Source of the DNA: an uncultured Colwellia sp.
GTDB lineage: Bacteria; Pseudomonadota; Gammaproteobacteria; Enterobacterales; Alteromonadaceae
Length of the DNA stretch: 64,000 nt
Direction: 5' to 3'
Assembly: GCA_913057925.1 (NCBI GenBank)
Contig: CAJXPG010000003.1
Span: forward strand, 1-64,000
Both the position numbers and the translations under genes were made by a program. Of this stretch, positions 1 to 8,722 are shown in pieces. Below the pieces are notes generated by a model. That model ran no database searches. It saw only the letters and a program-made list of their open reading frames with translations, and was not told the DNA's origin. The first letter of the stretch is position 1, and the number at the start of each line of letters is the position of its first letter.

Positions 1-13
1 GTATAAGAGACAG
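1..13 (+). other. Residual Nextera/Tn5 mosaic-end adapter (non-genomic)
   Basis: GTATAAGAGACAG is the last 13 nt of the Nextera transposase adapter AGATGTGTATAAGAGACAG. Confidence 0.9.
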
Positions 14-235
14 ACCATCGACCCAATAAGAAACAATCATCGATACTTCTGGAATAATTAACACTCTTCCACGAAATATGTCTCTTTTAACCCCCATTAG
101 CGGGTGATCTAGTAAGCTCTCAACTTTAGTCTCAATAATTTGATCAGTTTTTTCTGCGGCACTAGGGTTAAAATCAAAAAGAAACTCAAAGATTTTCTCA
201 CGATCATTTAGTGACTCTTCTTCCCAAAAAATCAT
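14..235 (-). CDS. RelE/ParE-family toxin, 3' end truncated by contig end
   Basis: Reverse strand reads MIFWEEESLNDREKIFEFLFDFNPSAAEKTDQIIETKVESLLDHPLMGVKRDIFRGRVLIIPEVSMIVSYWVDG; RelE/ParE-like; ATGA overlap with upstream antitoxin. Confidence 0.75.
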
Positions 236-525
236 GATTTATCTCTATTGCGAATTTTCTGTTTTCTTGCTTCCATCAAAGCTTTCGCATCATCATGTAC
301 AATAAAATTAGCTTTACCGTCATCAAACTTATCAAATGCGGCATTTATTTGTTCTGTTAGCCATACATTATGGCTCATAGTTTTACGTTGTTCTTCAGCT
401 AAGCTTTCAGCAAGTTCTCTACATGCGTCACTTAAAGTTCTACCTTGGCTTTCAGCCATTAGCTGCGCTAAACGCTTAGTTTCTTCATCAATTCTAAATT
501 GAATTCGAGTATCCATGTAAATCAC
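232..525 (-). CDS. RHH/DinJ-like antitoxin
   Basis: 97 aa, N-term MDTRIQFRIDEETKRLAQLMAESQGRTLSDACRELAE typical of ribbon-helix-helix antitoxins; overlaps toxin start. Confidence 0.75.
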   Translation of the reverse strand: MIYMDTRIQFRIDEETKRLAQLMAESQGRTLSDACRELAESLAEEQRKTMSHNVWLTEQINAAFDKFDDGKANFIVHDDAKALMEARKQKIRNRDKS

Positions 526-580
526 CTAAAAATTAATGTTGTACGCACAAATGTTAGCACCAGGGTTGTGTCAAGGCAAC

Positions 581-675
581 TAACAAGTTGCTTAAACGGA
601 CAAAAAACAGTTGGCTTGCCTCACTTCGTTCGTTATTGTAGCCAAACTATTTTTTTGCCTCGTATTGAGGCGTTA
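581..675 (+). repeat. attC-like integron recombination site 1
   Basis: TAACAAGTTGCTTAAACGGACAAAAAACAGTTGGCT...AGCCAAACT...GAGGCGTTA; TAACAA/GCGTTA ends, imperfect inner stem AGTTGGCT/AGCCAAACT. Confidence 0.8.
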
Positions 676-685
676 GTGAGTCAAT

Positions 686-985
686 ATGGAAGTTGCTGAA
701 AGTTCAAGAATTCCCCGAAGAGCATTTGTTATCCTAACATTACAATTAGTCGCTTGGGTTTTAATCTCAATTTCATTCTTCGAGGATTACAGCACAGGAA
801 ATGATGCGGCTGGAGCTGGAATGGCTCGTGGATTTGCTGTTTTTTTTGTTGTTGTTCCATGTATGACTTTTATATTTTTTACTACTTTTTACTTTTTAAA
901 ACAGAAGTTACCAACATGGTTTAGGTTTGTCTCTACATTTAACTACATATGCTTATTTATAACCTTTGCTGCGATAAACTGGTAA
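686..985 (+). CDS. Hypothetical membrane protein (cassette ORF)
   Basis: 99 aa with several hydrophobic segments, flanked by attC-like sites. Confidence 0.65.
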   Translation: MEVAESSRIPRRAFVILTLQLVAWVLISISFFEDYSTGNDAAGAGMARGFAVFFVVVPCMTFIFFTTFYFLKQKLPTWFRFVSTFNYICLFITFAAINW

Positions 986-994
986 TAAACTCAC

Positions 995-1090
995 TAACAA
1001 GGCAATTAAACGGACAAAAAACAGTTGGCTTTTTTCTCATTCGTCGCTTATTTTAACCAACGATTTTATTGCCTTTTAATGTGGGCGTTA
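995..1090 (+). repeat. attC-like integron recombination site 2
   Basis: TAACAAGGCAATTAAACGGACAAAAAACAGTTGG...CCAACG...GGGCGTTA; same layout and shared 'TTAAACGGACAAAAAACAGTTGGCTT' with site 1. Confidence 0.8.
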
Positions 1091-1113
1091 TACACGCTAA
1101 GGATTGTTACCTC

Positions 1114-1572
1114 ATGAATTGTATTTTTTGCGATATAGTTTCAGGGAAATCACCTTGCCATAGAGTTTGGGAAGACGCTGAGCATTTAGCCTTTTTATCA
1201 ATATTCCCTAACACCAAAGGCTTTACTGTTGTGATTCCAAAACAGCATTATTCTAGTTATGCGTTTGAACAAGAAGACGAAGTATTGTCAAAATTAACGT
1301 TAGCTACAAAGAAGGTTGCACTTCTTCTAGATAAAGCACTCGATGGCGTAGCACGCACAGGGATGTTTTATGAAGGCTATGGAGTGGATCATTTGCATAG
1401 TAAATTGTTTCCGATGCATGGAACTGGTGAACAAGCTGACTTTCAGCTAATTGAGTCTAAAGTTGATAAGTTTTACGAAAACTATGAAGGGCATTTGTCA
1501 TCTCACGATTATAAACGCGCTGATGATGATCAATTAGCACGACTTGCTGCTTATGTGCAGTCGTGCGAATAA
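1114..1572 (+). CDS. HIT family protein (cassette ORF)
   Basis: MNCIFCDIVSGKSPCHRVWED... and DHLHSKLFPMHG; ORF-track start at 1069 lies inside attC, so ATG at 1114 is preferred. Confidence 0.8.
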   Translation: MNCIFCDIVSGKSPCHRVWEDAEHLAFLSIFPNTKGFTVVIPKQHYSSYAFEQEDEVLSKLTLATKKVALLLDKALDGVARTGMFYEGYGVDHLHSKLFPMHGTGEQADFQLIESKVDKFYENYEGHLSSHDYKRADDDQLARLAAYVQSCE

Positions 1573-1660
1573 CAAGCTGCTTAGAGGGACACTTACAGTT
1601 TACTCGCGCGCCGCGTAGTTTAGCAAATTGTACTTAGCCGCTTTGCAAAACGTTCGCTTT
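1570..1660 (+). repeat. Degenerate attC-like site 3
   Basis: TAACAAGCTGCTTAGAGGGACA 5' half present; no clear GTTA 3' end. Confidence 0.5.
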
Positions 1661-1677
1661 CTTTCAAGGACAGGTGT

Positions 1678-2496
1678 ATGTTTCAAAAGTTTTTAGTTTC
1701 TATTTGCCTTTGTATTTTTTGCTTTTCTGTTTCAGCTGAATCAATAATAGTGAATCAAGCCGAATTGGCATACGAAATTAAAGGTGATGGAGAAAACATC
1801 ATATTTTTTGAAGCTGGTGCTATTTCAGGGATGTCAGGTTGGGATTCAATCTGGGGTAACCTTCCCCCAAATACCACTGCGGTAAGATATTCGAGAAGAG
1901 GCGAAGGGAAGTCCTCTTCTTGTGTTGGTGACTTAACATCAAGTGATTATGTTAGGGACGCTGAAGAGTTAATTACCTTACTCAAAATTAACAAACCCAT
2001 CATTTATGTTTCTCATTCATATGGAGGGAAAATTGCGAGGGAGTTCGCAGCTAAAAATCCAGATAAGATTTCAGCTTTGTTGTTTGTCGATCCTAGTAAC
2101 CCAAGAGATGTTGAAATTATCGAAAAACTAGATCCTATAAATGGAAAGGAATCTAATGAGAAGATGAAACAAACTGATATAAAAATGGGAGAGGAAAATA
2201 ACTGGTGCTTAATAAATGACATTTGGGATAAAAAGCCTTCCTTAGGTTACGGTGATATTAAAAACATTCCTGTAACACTGATTGCTGGAGTGAAAAAATT
2301 TAAAAATCCAGAGCGCCTTTTTGACACAGATAAAGCACGTGAACTATGGGGTGAATTTCAATCAGAGTGGGTGCTTAAATTTCCAAAAGGAAAAGCGGTT
2401 ATGGCTAATAAAAGTGGTCACTTTGTTCAAAATGATGAACCAGAATTGGTTATTACTGAATTAGAGAAGTTAATAATAAGAGTAAACGAAAACTAG
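1678..2496 (+). CDS. Secreted alpha/beta hydrolase (cassette ORF)
   Basis: N-terminal signal peptide; VSHSYGGKIARE nucleophile elbow; C-term SGHFVQNDEPE catalytic His context. Confidence 0.8.
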   Translation: MFQKFLVSICLCIFCFSVSAESIIVNQAELAYEIKGDGENIIFFEAGAISGMSGWDSIWGNLPPNTTAVRYSRRGEGKSSSCVGDLTSSDYVRDAEELITLLKINKPIIYVSHSYGGKIAREFAAKNPDKISALLFVDPSNPRDVEIIEKLDPINGKESNEKMKQTDIKMGEENNWCLINDIWDKKPSLGYGDIKNIPVTLIAGVKKFKNPERLFDTDKARELWGEFQSEWVLKFPKGKAVMANKSGHFVQNDEPELVITELEKLIIRVNEN

Positions 2497-2519
2497 TAAG
2501 CGCATTAAGACGGGACTGC
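2497..2519 (+). repeat. Truncated attC 5' half
   Basis: TAAGCGCATTAAGACGGGACTG resembles the 5' half of Vibrio-type attC sites; no 3' half. Confidence 0.45.
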
Positions 2520-2771
2520 TAATTTTACATAACCAATATTAAGAAATCTGGTTGTCTCATTTTCAATGATTGCAGCAACAACAACCCCAACGCCGAGTTT
2601 CTCAATATTAATTTTATGATTGATAATGTGCTTAAGGGCTACAACATCACTTGATGCTTGGCTAGCAGCAGAGCAAAAGATAATAAATAGTGTGATTAGT
2701 ACAGTGGCCAGTGCGGACGTTGATTTCTTTTTAGTTGGAGTATTCATGTTGCAATTTCCTTTAGGTAGCAC
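2505..2771 (-). pseudogene. N-terminal fragment of a serine hydrolase (beta-lactamase class C-like), truncated at integron junction
   Basis: Signal peptide then VVALKHIINHKINIEKLGVGVVVAAIIENETTRFLNIGYVK, like the N-term of class C-type serine hydrolases; no SxxK domain; last codons lie in the attC remnant. Confidence 0.5.
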
Positions 2772-2864
2772 TTAGCTACAGCAAACTTTTTTAAGCTTGC
2801 TGGCTCTAAGTTCAAATTTCAATAATAGTGTGTTTCTAGGGTAGGGGGTTAGCTGTTTATCAAT

Positions 2865-3464
2865 CTAGCTCAGTTCGGCTAAGCGCTGTTCAATTTTTTT
2901 AAGTAGTGGGCCAAACTTCTTTCTTGCCGCACGTTTATTGAGTAAGTATATGCCCACGATAAGTAGTACTAAACAACCATAATAAATGGTTAAGTGTTGA
3001 TTGAGTTGTGGCAATCCAGTTTCGGTTACTGTACTACCCAAGGTTATCAGTACGATTGCCGTTGTTAACGGCGCTATGTACCACCAGACAATGGTTTCTA
3101 ATAATTGCTTTTGTTGTGCTATTTTTTGTTTTTCACTCAGTAAGAAATCTTTTAAGCCGGTATTTTTTTGTGGCTTGATTTTTTTAGCACTGATTAATTT
3201 ATAAGGAATAAAGCAACACGAGACTATCGCGATAACTAAACCTATGGTTTGCATAGCACTGACACTGGTAAACAAGCCATAAATCCATACTGGAATTAAC
3301 AATACTGCGATGGCAATTTCTAATAGATCGCGGCGCTTTATTTCTTTATCTATCTTGGTTGTTTCTTTCTCTAACATAGCTATAACCTCACTAAGGTTTT
3401 CAGGTGTGGTAGAAGAGCTTATATTTTGTTGCCAGTCTTGTTTTAAATCATCGAGCTTCATCAT
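2865..3464 (-). CDS. Membrane protein, putative anti-sigma-like partner of the sigma factor
   Basis: 199 aa, several TM segments, start overlaps stop of upstream sigma factor gene. Confidence 0.5.
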   Translation of the reverse strand: MMKLDDLKQDWQQNISSSTTPENLSEVIAMLEKETTKIDKEIKRRDLLEIAIAVLLIPVWIYGLFTSVSAMQTIGLVIAIVSCCFIPYKLISAKKIKPQKNTGLKDFLLSEKQKIAQQKQLLETIVWWYIAPLTTAIVLITLGSTVTETGLPQLNQHLTIYYGCLVLLIVGIYLLNKRAARKKFGPLLKKIEQRLAELS

Positions 3465-3940
3465 TACTCTCCTATAAATTGGGTTTCAAATTCATTTTTT
3501 ATGCGTTTTATTCTTGATCTAACGGCATTAGCGCTAATACCTGCGACCTCGGCACTGTCCTCTGAAGAGAGACCGTCAAGGTACATCATTAAAATACTAG
3601 CGTCGGTATCGTTTAAGCTGTTCATAAAAGAATTCAAGATATCTGCCTGACAGTTCTCCTGTGCTGGTTGGCTTTGTGTTAATACTTTATGCAAAGCAGA
3701 CTGTTTTATTTCTTTGTGCTTAATTGAGCTACGTACAAAAGTGCATGCAGTATTAAGCGCCACTTTATAAACCCAAGTCTCGCGTTGAGCTTGCCCGTCA
3801 AAAGAGTCAAAACTGCGCCAAAGTTGCAACAATATCTCCTGATACATGTCATCAAATTCACCTGAGTGACAATAACGAGACGCAATGTAGCGAATGCGTC
3901 CTTGGTTATTTATAATCACTTGTTCAAATTCTTTATGCAT
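3464..3940 (-). CDS. ECF RNA polymerase sigma factor
   Basis: YIASRYCHSGEFDDMYQEILLQLWRSFDSFDG...TWVYKVALNTA...EVAGISANAVRSRIKRIK sigma-70 regions 2 and 4. Confidence 0.88.
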   Translation of the reverse strand: MHKEFEQVIINNQGRIRYIASRYCHSGEFDDMYQEILLQLWRSFDSFDGQAQRETWVYKVALNTACTFVRSSIKHKEIKQSALHKVLTQSQPAQENCQADILNSFMNSLNDTDASILMMYLDGLSSEDSAEVAGISANAVRSRIKRIKNEFETQFIGE

Positions 3941-4151
3941 ATCGCTTTTATGTACCGCTGATGTGTTAGATATTTAGTTAGTCGATGAGAAAAGCACATT
4001 GTGTCACGGCTTTGTAAATAAAAGTTGTTTTTTGTTCGCGCAACCCACAGTTTACTGTGATCTTTCGATCGTTACTTATTGATATTTAAGTTGTTAACTT
4101 TATTTTATGTTATTTGAAAATAACCACCAATTGTATTGCATGCTTGCAACA

Positions 4152-4167
4152 AACCACTCGGTCGGTT
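4152..4167. promoter_or_regulatory. TetR-type operator-like palindrome upstream of tetR
   Basis: AACCACTCGGTCGGTT. Confidence 0.55.
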
Positions 4168-4203
4168 ATTATTTTAAGGGAAGTAATTAATTGAGAAGTA
4201 ACC

Positions 4204-4806
4204 ATGAGTGATGCAGAGCAAACCCGCCATAATATACTGACTGTGGCAGCGGATGAAATTCATCAGCACGGCTTTAAGGCGACTAGCTTGTCGGTTATTC
4301 TCAATCGCTGCGAAATCTCAAAAGGCGCACTTTACCACCACTTCACCAGTAAGCTCGAGTTGGGTTATGCGGTATTTGAAGAAATCTATACACCGATGTT
4401 TCTTGATGTATGGCAATCAGCTTTATCAGGCGATGATCCTATAGAGGGGCTTTGCAGTTTCTTTACTAGCATGACTGAACAAATGGCATGTAGTGAAGTG
4501 GTTTGTGGTTGTCCTTTGAATAATCTGTGTGAAGAAATGGCCAATGCCGATGAAGGTTTTCGATTACGTATTTTATCCATGCAAGAGCAGTTAAATCAGC
4601 TGATTGTTGACTCGCTCTCTAGAGTTGAAAGCGATTTACGCAGTGATTTGTCATACAGCCAAGTTGGTTATTTTATTGTGGCGACATTAAATGGCGCGAC
4701 CAGTTTAAGTAAAAGCTCACGTAATAAAGTGCTGTTTGAGCAAGTTATTAATGAGTTATGTTGTTATATTCGAGCATTAAAGAATAACTCAACAGCAGTT
4801 AAATAA
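4204..4806 (+). CDS. TetR/AcrR family transcriptional regulator
   Basis: TRHNILTVAADEIHQHGFKATSLSVILNRCEISKGALYHHFTSKLELGYAVFEE HTH. Confidence 0.92.
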   Translation: MSDAEQTRHNILTVAADEIHQHGFKATSLSVILNRCEISKGALYHHFTSKLELGYAVFEEIYTPMFLDVWQSALSGDDPIEGLCSFFTSMTEQMACSEVVCGCPLNNLCEEMANADEGFRLRILSMQEQLNQLIVDSLSRVESDLRSDLSYSQVGYFIVATLNGATSLSKSSRNKVLFEQVINELCCYIRALKNNSTAVK

Positions 4807-4917
4807 CTTCCGTTTACCTTTTCTCACTCTTGCTAGCTCAAGATAACCCTTTATATTTCTGTCTTATTCCGGTTTACACTTTGGTAAACATTTTTATTAT
4901 GTAGAATTTATTTCACA

Positions 4918-4972
4918 AACCGACCGGTCGGTGGTATCCTTTCGTCATAATAAGCAAACCGCTTGGTCGGTT
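4918..4972. promoter_or_regulatory. Two TetR-type operator-like palindromes
   Basis: AACCGACCGGTCGGTG (4918-4933) and AACCGCTTGGTCGGTT (4957-4972), same motif as upstream of tetR. Confidence 0.65.
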
Positions 4973-5032
4973 TGTTGGTTGACTAAACTATTACACTTAA
5001 CTATTCGCCAAATTTCTTTAAGGATCTTAACC

Positions 5033-5659
5033 ATGCGCTCAATATTAGCAACAAGCCTGTTTGCTTTTGTTTTAATGACTGCCTTATCTAGCAGTGCCGT
5101 TGCTGCAATAACACCAACAGAAAATGCTTCGCCTTATGTGGTACTAAAAACGACAGGGACTAACCTCTTTTCTCGTATATCTGCTAATCAACAAGCCATT
5201 GAAAAATTCCCCCATATTATGCGCGATATTGTTGAAGAAGAATTAATGCCTTCAGTTGATTATCGCTACGCAGCGTATCGCATTTTGGGTAAACATTTGA
5301 AAAAAGTATCTAAAGAGCAGCGAGCTGAGTTTGTTGAGGCGATGCGTCATTATTTAGTGAGAACTTATTCAGTTGCTTTGGCAAAGTATCAGAATCAACA
5401 AGTGCTTTTTGAAGCAGATAAACCAACGAAAAATAAAAGAATTGTTGCGGTTAAAACTCAGATTGTTGAGCAAAATGCGCCAACCATTAATGTTGTTTTT
5501 CAGATGCGTAAAAACAAAAAGACGGGTCAATGGAAAGCATATGACATTGTTGTTGAAGGGATTTCGTTATTAACCACTAAACAAGCAGAGTTAAATAAAA
5601 AAATTGCTAAGCAGGGTATAGATCACGTCACCCTAGAATTAGTGGCACTAGCCAAGTAA
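5033..5659 (+). CDS. MlaC/Ttg2D-family phospholipid-binding protein
   Basis: Signal peptide from ATG 5033; FPHIMRDIVEEELMPSVDYRYAAYRILGKHLKKVSKEQRAEFVEAMRHYLVRTYSVAL typical of MlaC family. Confidence 0.82.
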   Translation: MRSILATSLFAFVLMTALSSSAVAAITPTENASPYVVLKTTGTNLFSRISANQQAIEKFPHIMRDIVEEELMPSVDYRYAAYRILGKHLKKVSKEQRAEFVEAMRHYLVRTYSVALAKYQNQQVLFEADKPTKNKRIVAVKTQIVEQNAPTINVVFQMRKNKKTGQWKAYDIVVEGISLLTTKQAELNKKIAKQGIDHVTLELVALAK

Positions 5660-5677
5660 CCAAGCAATTTGTCACTT

Positions 5678-5721
<44 letters not shown>

Positions 5722-5907
5722 GTAGCCCTTGTTATTTCCCTTTAGATGATTACTTAAGTACATGCTTTACCATTAAGTAATCATCTTTTTTTAATTTATG
5801 CCTGTTACTTTAATAAATTACTATCCCTTCTTGTTGTAAATAAAATGTAAACTCCTTAAGCTTAATATTCTCTTAAATAAACTGACCTAAAAAGTTCGTA
5901 GTAACAG

Positions 5908-6456
5908 ATGAAATTAACCATAGCATTACTGTCCTTTGCCATACTTTTCGGCTGCTCAGGTGAGGGTAGCTCAGGTGAAGATAAATCTAATCAGTTCGTA
6001 AACGAAAGCACAAACAAGGAGTCTAGGGGGGAGGGGATTTTTGGTAAGAAGGAAGAAAAAAACTATGTGATTTCTTCGCCACTTGAAGGTGTGTTAGTAA
6101 GTGACGGAAAACCACTCGCTAATACTAAAATTATTCGTCGCTTACGCTGGAATGGTAATGAAGAAGGTATTTTTGATGAGTTTGTCACTGATGATAACGG
6201 CTATTTTGATATACCTATTCACGAAGAGTTCTTAGCATTAGGGAAGTTAACTGAGTTTGTTGGCACCATAACCCTATATGTTGACTCAATTAATGACGAT
6301 AATTTTTTTTACCATACCTCAAAGCGAAGTGCAGAAATTTATTCTGATATCAAAGAGCCCTTATTAGAACTTGTCTGTGATATGGCCCAAGAAGAAGCCT
6401 TGGTCGATATCTCCCGAGTTGGGATTTATTCTCGCTGTAAATGGAAAGGGTTGTAG
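5908..6456 (+). CDS. Lipoprotein, paralog 1
   Basis: MKLTIALLSFAILFGCSG lipobox; high similarity to next ORF. Confidence 0.8.
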   Translation: MKLTIALLSFAILFGCSGEGSSGEDKSNQFVNESTNKESRGEGIFGKKEEKNYVISSPLEGVLVSDGKPLANTKIIRRLRWNGNEEGIFDEFVTDDNGYFDIPIHEEFLALGKLTEFVGTITLYVDSINDDNFFYHTSKRSAEIYSDIKEPLLELVCDMAQEEALVDISRVGIYSRCKWKGL

Positions 6457-6621
6457 CGTGATTAAATTCGGTGAGAGTTGTGATTACTCTTTTTATTAGC
6501 TTGAAACTGAATTTATTAACTTTGTAAAATCAATTAACTAATAATTGTAAATAACATGTAAAATGTTTAAGCTTGCTGTTCGCTTATGTAAACTTACCTA
6601 AAAAGTGCGTGGCAGAAAAAC

Positions 6622-7170
6622 ATGAAGTTAACCATAGGATTATTGTCCTTTATCATACTTTTGGGGTGCTCAGGTGAGAGTAACTCAAGTTTTGATAAGT
6701 CAACTCAGGCAATGAATGAACCGGAAAACAAGGAATCAAAAATGTTAGGGATCTTTGGCAAAACGGAGCATGAAAATTATACCGTTTCATCCCCCCTTGA
6801 AGGTAGGCTAATTAAGGGTGGTAAGCCTATGGCTAATACTAAAATTATTAGACGACTTCGTTGGAATGGAAATGACGAAGGAGTGGTTGATGAATTCCTC
6901 ACTGATGATAAAGGTTATTTTTCAATCCCTGCCCGAGAAGAATTGTTATCGTTAGGGAAGTTGACTCAGTTTGTTAGTAATGTAGAGCTATTTTCTGAGT
7001 CAGAGTCCGATGAGAATTTTTTCTGGTACAGTAACAAATTTAGTGGTGAAGTCTATTCTGACTTTGAAACCCCAATCAAAGAACTCGTCTGTGATATCAG
7101 TGATAAAGAGAGCCGCGTGGAGTTAAAACACGGAGCTATTTTTTCTAAGTGTAAGTGGCAAAAAAGTTAA
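6622..7170 (+). CDS. Lipoprotein, paralog 2
   Basis: MKLTIGLLSFIILLGCSG lipobox; shared ENY-SSPLEG-GKP-ANTKIIRRLRWNGN-EG core. Confidence 0.8.
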   Translation: MKLTIGLLSFIILLGCSGESNSSFDKSTQAMNEPENKESKMLGIFGKTEHENYTVSSPLEGRLIKGGKPMANTKIIRRLRWNGNDEGVVDEFLTDDKGYFSIPAREELLSLGKLTQFVSNVELFSESESDENFFWYSNKFSGEVYSDFETPIKELVCDISDKESRVELKHGAIFSKCKWQKS

Positions 7171-7192
7171 ATAAAAATCTAAGGAATAGAAA

Positions 7193-8356
7193 ATGGCAAA
7201 TGAATTGCAACCCCATCAAGTAGCAAAAATAGCGGAAGAAGTTTATGATGTTAATTCCGGTAATCTAAGGGCTTTTAAGGCATTCCTCTCCAATGGCTTA
7301 TTCTCGCAGAAAGATAATTCAACCTTAAAACTCAATGCAACAGTGGGCGGAAAGCTTCTTCTTTCTGCACAAGATGGTTTTGGTGTTTGCGCTATGGGCG
7401 GAAAAGGTTATGAAAAGGATGTATTCCTTATTTTTCGAGGAACGACTACCGCTAATAATAAAGCTGACTTTGTTACAGATGGCAATATTGGCCTAACTAG
7501 ATCTAGTTCAGGCCATATGGTGCATGTTGGATTTAACGATACTTTTACTAGCATGTTACCGCAAATCAGATCCTTTTTAGCCAAGAATAAAGTCACTGGT
7601 ACAGTGCACTGCATCGGACACAGTTTGGGCGGCGCAGTCGCATCGCTTGCGGCAGATTGGTTAAAGAAAAAAGCAGGTAAAAGTGTCAAGTTATACACCT
7701 TTGGTGCCCCGCGAGTGGGTACTTACTTTTTCGCAAAAAGTACTACTGATACGCTAAAGGTAGAGAATATTCACCGAGTTTATCATCAGACTGATCCTGT
7801 ACCTATGGTTGCATTATTTCCATTTATGCAGGCCCCATATAATTCAAGCGGGCATTTCATATCCTCATCAGAACTGGTTTTTAGTGGTGCGGCTCATAAA
7901 ATGGGGAAGTACATTGACTCAGTGAGAAGTAAAAACTGGACGGCACTTAATAGTGTTCCAGATGAGCCTTATGACGTTGAGTGGGCAATTGAACAATGGT
8001 TAAACTCTAAAAGGTATACTAATGCAGACTCTCCAACCTTTTTACGCTGGGCTGAGTCGGCACTTATTTATGTACTTAAGAAGATTGGCATAAACGTTGT
8101 TGCAGCATTACAAGGTGCAGTGATGGGTATTTCTACCTTGGCAGATAAACTTGCGTATATACTCTCTAAAGGTATAGATTTAGCTGATAATATTAGCTAT
8201 TGGGTAATTCGTTTTATGCGCCGAATTATGCAAGCTTTAGGCATGAAAGTCGCCGAGAAAAAAGAAGAGTTAACTCGAAGTCTTATTCGTACTGCATTGT
8301 TACGCTTAACTAGAAAAAACTACGATAACGCACAACGCGCTATTCGCAAGATTTAG
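7193..8356 (+). CDS. Class 3 lipase family protein
   Basis: VHCIGHSLGGAVASLAADWL nucleophile elbow, TFGAPRVG, HQTDPVPMV; no N-terminal signal peptide. Confidence 0.88.
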   Translation: MANELQPHQVAKIAEEVYDVNSGNLRAFKAFLSNGLFSQKDNSTLKLNATVGGKLLLSAQDGFGVCAMGGKGYEKDVFLIFRGTTTANNKADFVTDGNIGLTRSSSGHMVHVGFNDTFTSMLPQIRSFLAKNKVTGTVHCIGHSLGGAVASLAADWLKKKAGKSVKLYTFGAPRVGTYFFAKSTTDTLKVENIHRVYHQTDPVPMVALFPFMQAPYNSSGHFISSSELVFSGAAHKMGKYIDSVRSKNWTALNSVPDEPYDVEWAIEQWLNSKRYTNADSPTFLRWAESALIYVLKKIGINVVAALQGAVMGISTLADKLAYILSKGIDLADNISYWVIRFMRRIMQALGMKVAEKKEELTRSLIRTALLRLTRKNYDNAQRAIRKI

Positions 8357-8398
8357 CTTGAAGCCTGTGAATAGAGTTCGTTGTACTAGGAGAAGCAA

Positions 8399-8572
8399 GT
8401 GATAATACTTAAGTTATTTGCTTCTTTATTACTGCTTGCTTGTATTTTTGTCGGCACAAAAAAAGCCGATGCTAAAACCCATAACCCTAATCATCGCCCG
8501 TTAGCCGAATATATGACGGGTTTTATTTTCACCTTTGGTGGTGTGTGGGGACTGTATGCATTGTGGTGGTAA
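8399..8572 (+). CDS. Small membrane protein (57 aa, GTG start)
   Basis: Reads VIILKLFASLLLLACIFVGTKKADAKTHNPNHRPLAEYMTGFIFTFGGVWGLYALWW*; AGGAGAA RBS-like sequence upstream. Confidence 0.55.
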   Translation: MIILKLFASLLLLACIFVGTKKADAKTHNPNHRPLAEYMTGFIFTFGGVWGLYALWW

Positions 8573-8722
8573 TGTTATGTGTAAACTTTATTGTGTGGTT
8601 TATTTAATTTTAACGCCATTAATATAAGTTCTGCTCAGCGGATAAAATTCTAAATCCGCTGTTAAAGCTATTATTAAGCAGCTAAAATCTCTGCACTGAT
8701 TATTTCTAATGCTATAAACTCA

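Noticed and set aside
1069-1113. Upstream start for the HIT protein
   Set aside because: This extension is encoded by the attC site; ATG 1114 matches the usual HIT N-term.
4931-5032. Upstream start for the MlaC-like protein
   Set aside because: Overlaps the operator palindromes and would bury the signal peptide; ATG 5033 is better.
5908-8356. Full T6SS locus
   Set aside because: No VgrG, Hcp, PAAR, sheath or membrane-complex genes in the window; only the module hypothesis is kept.
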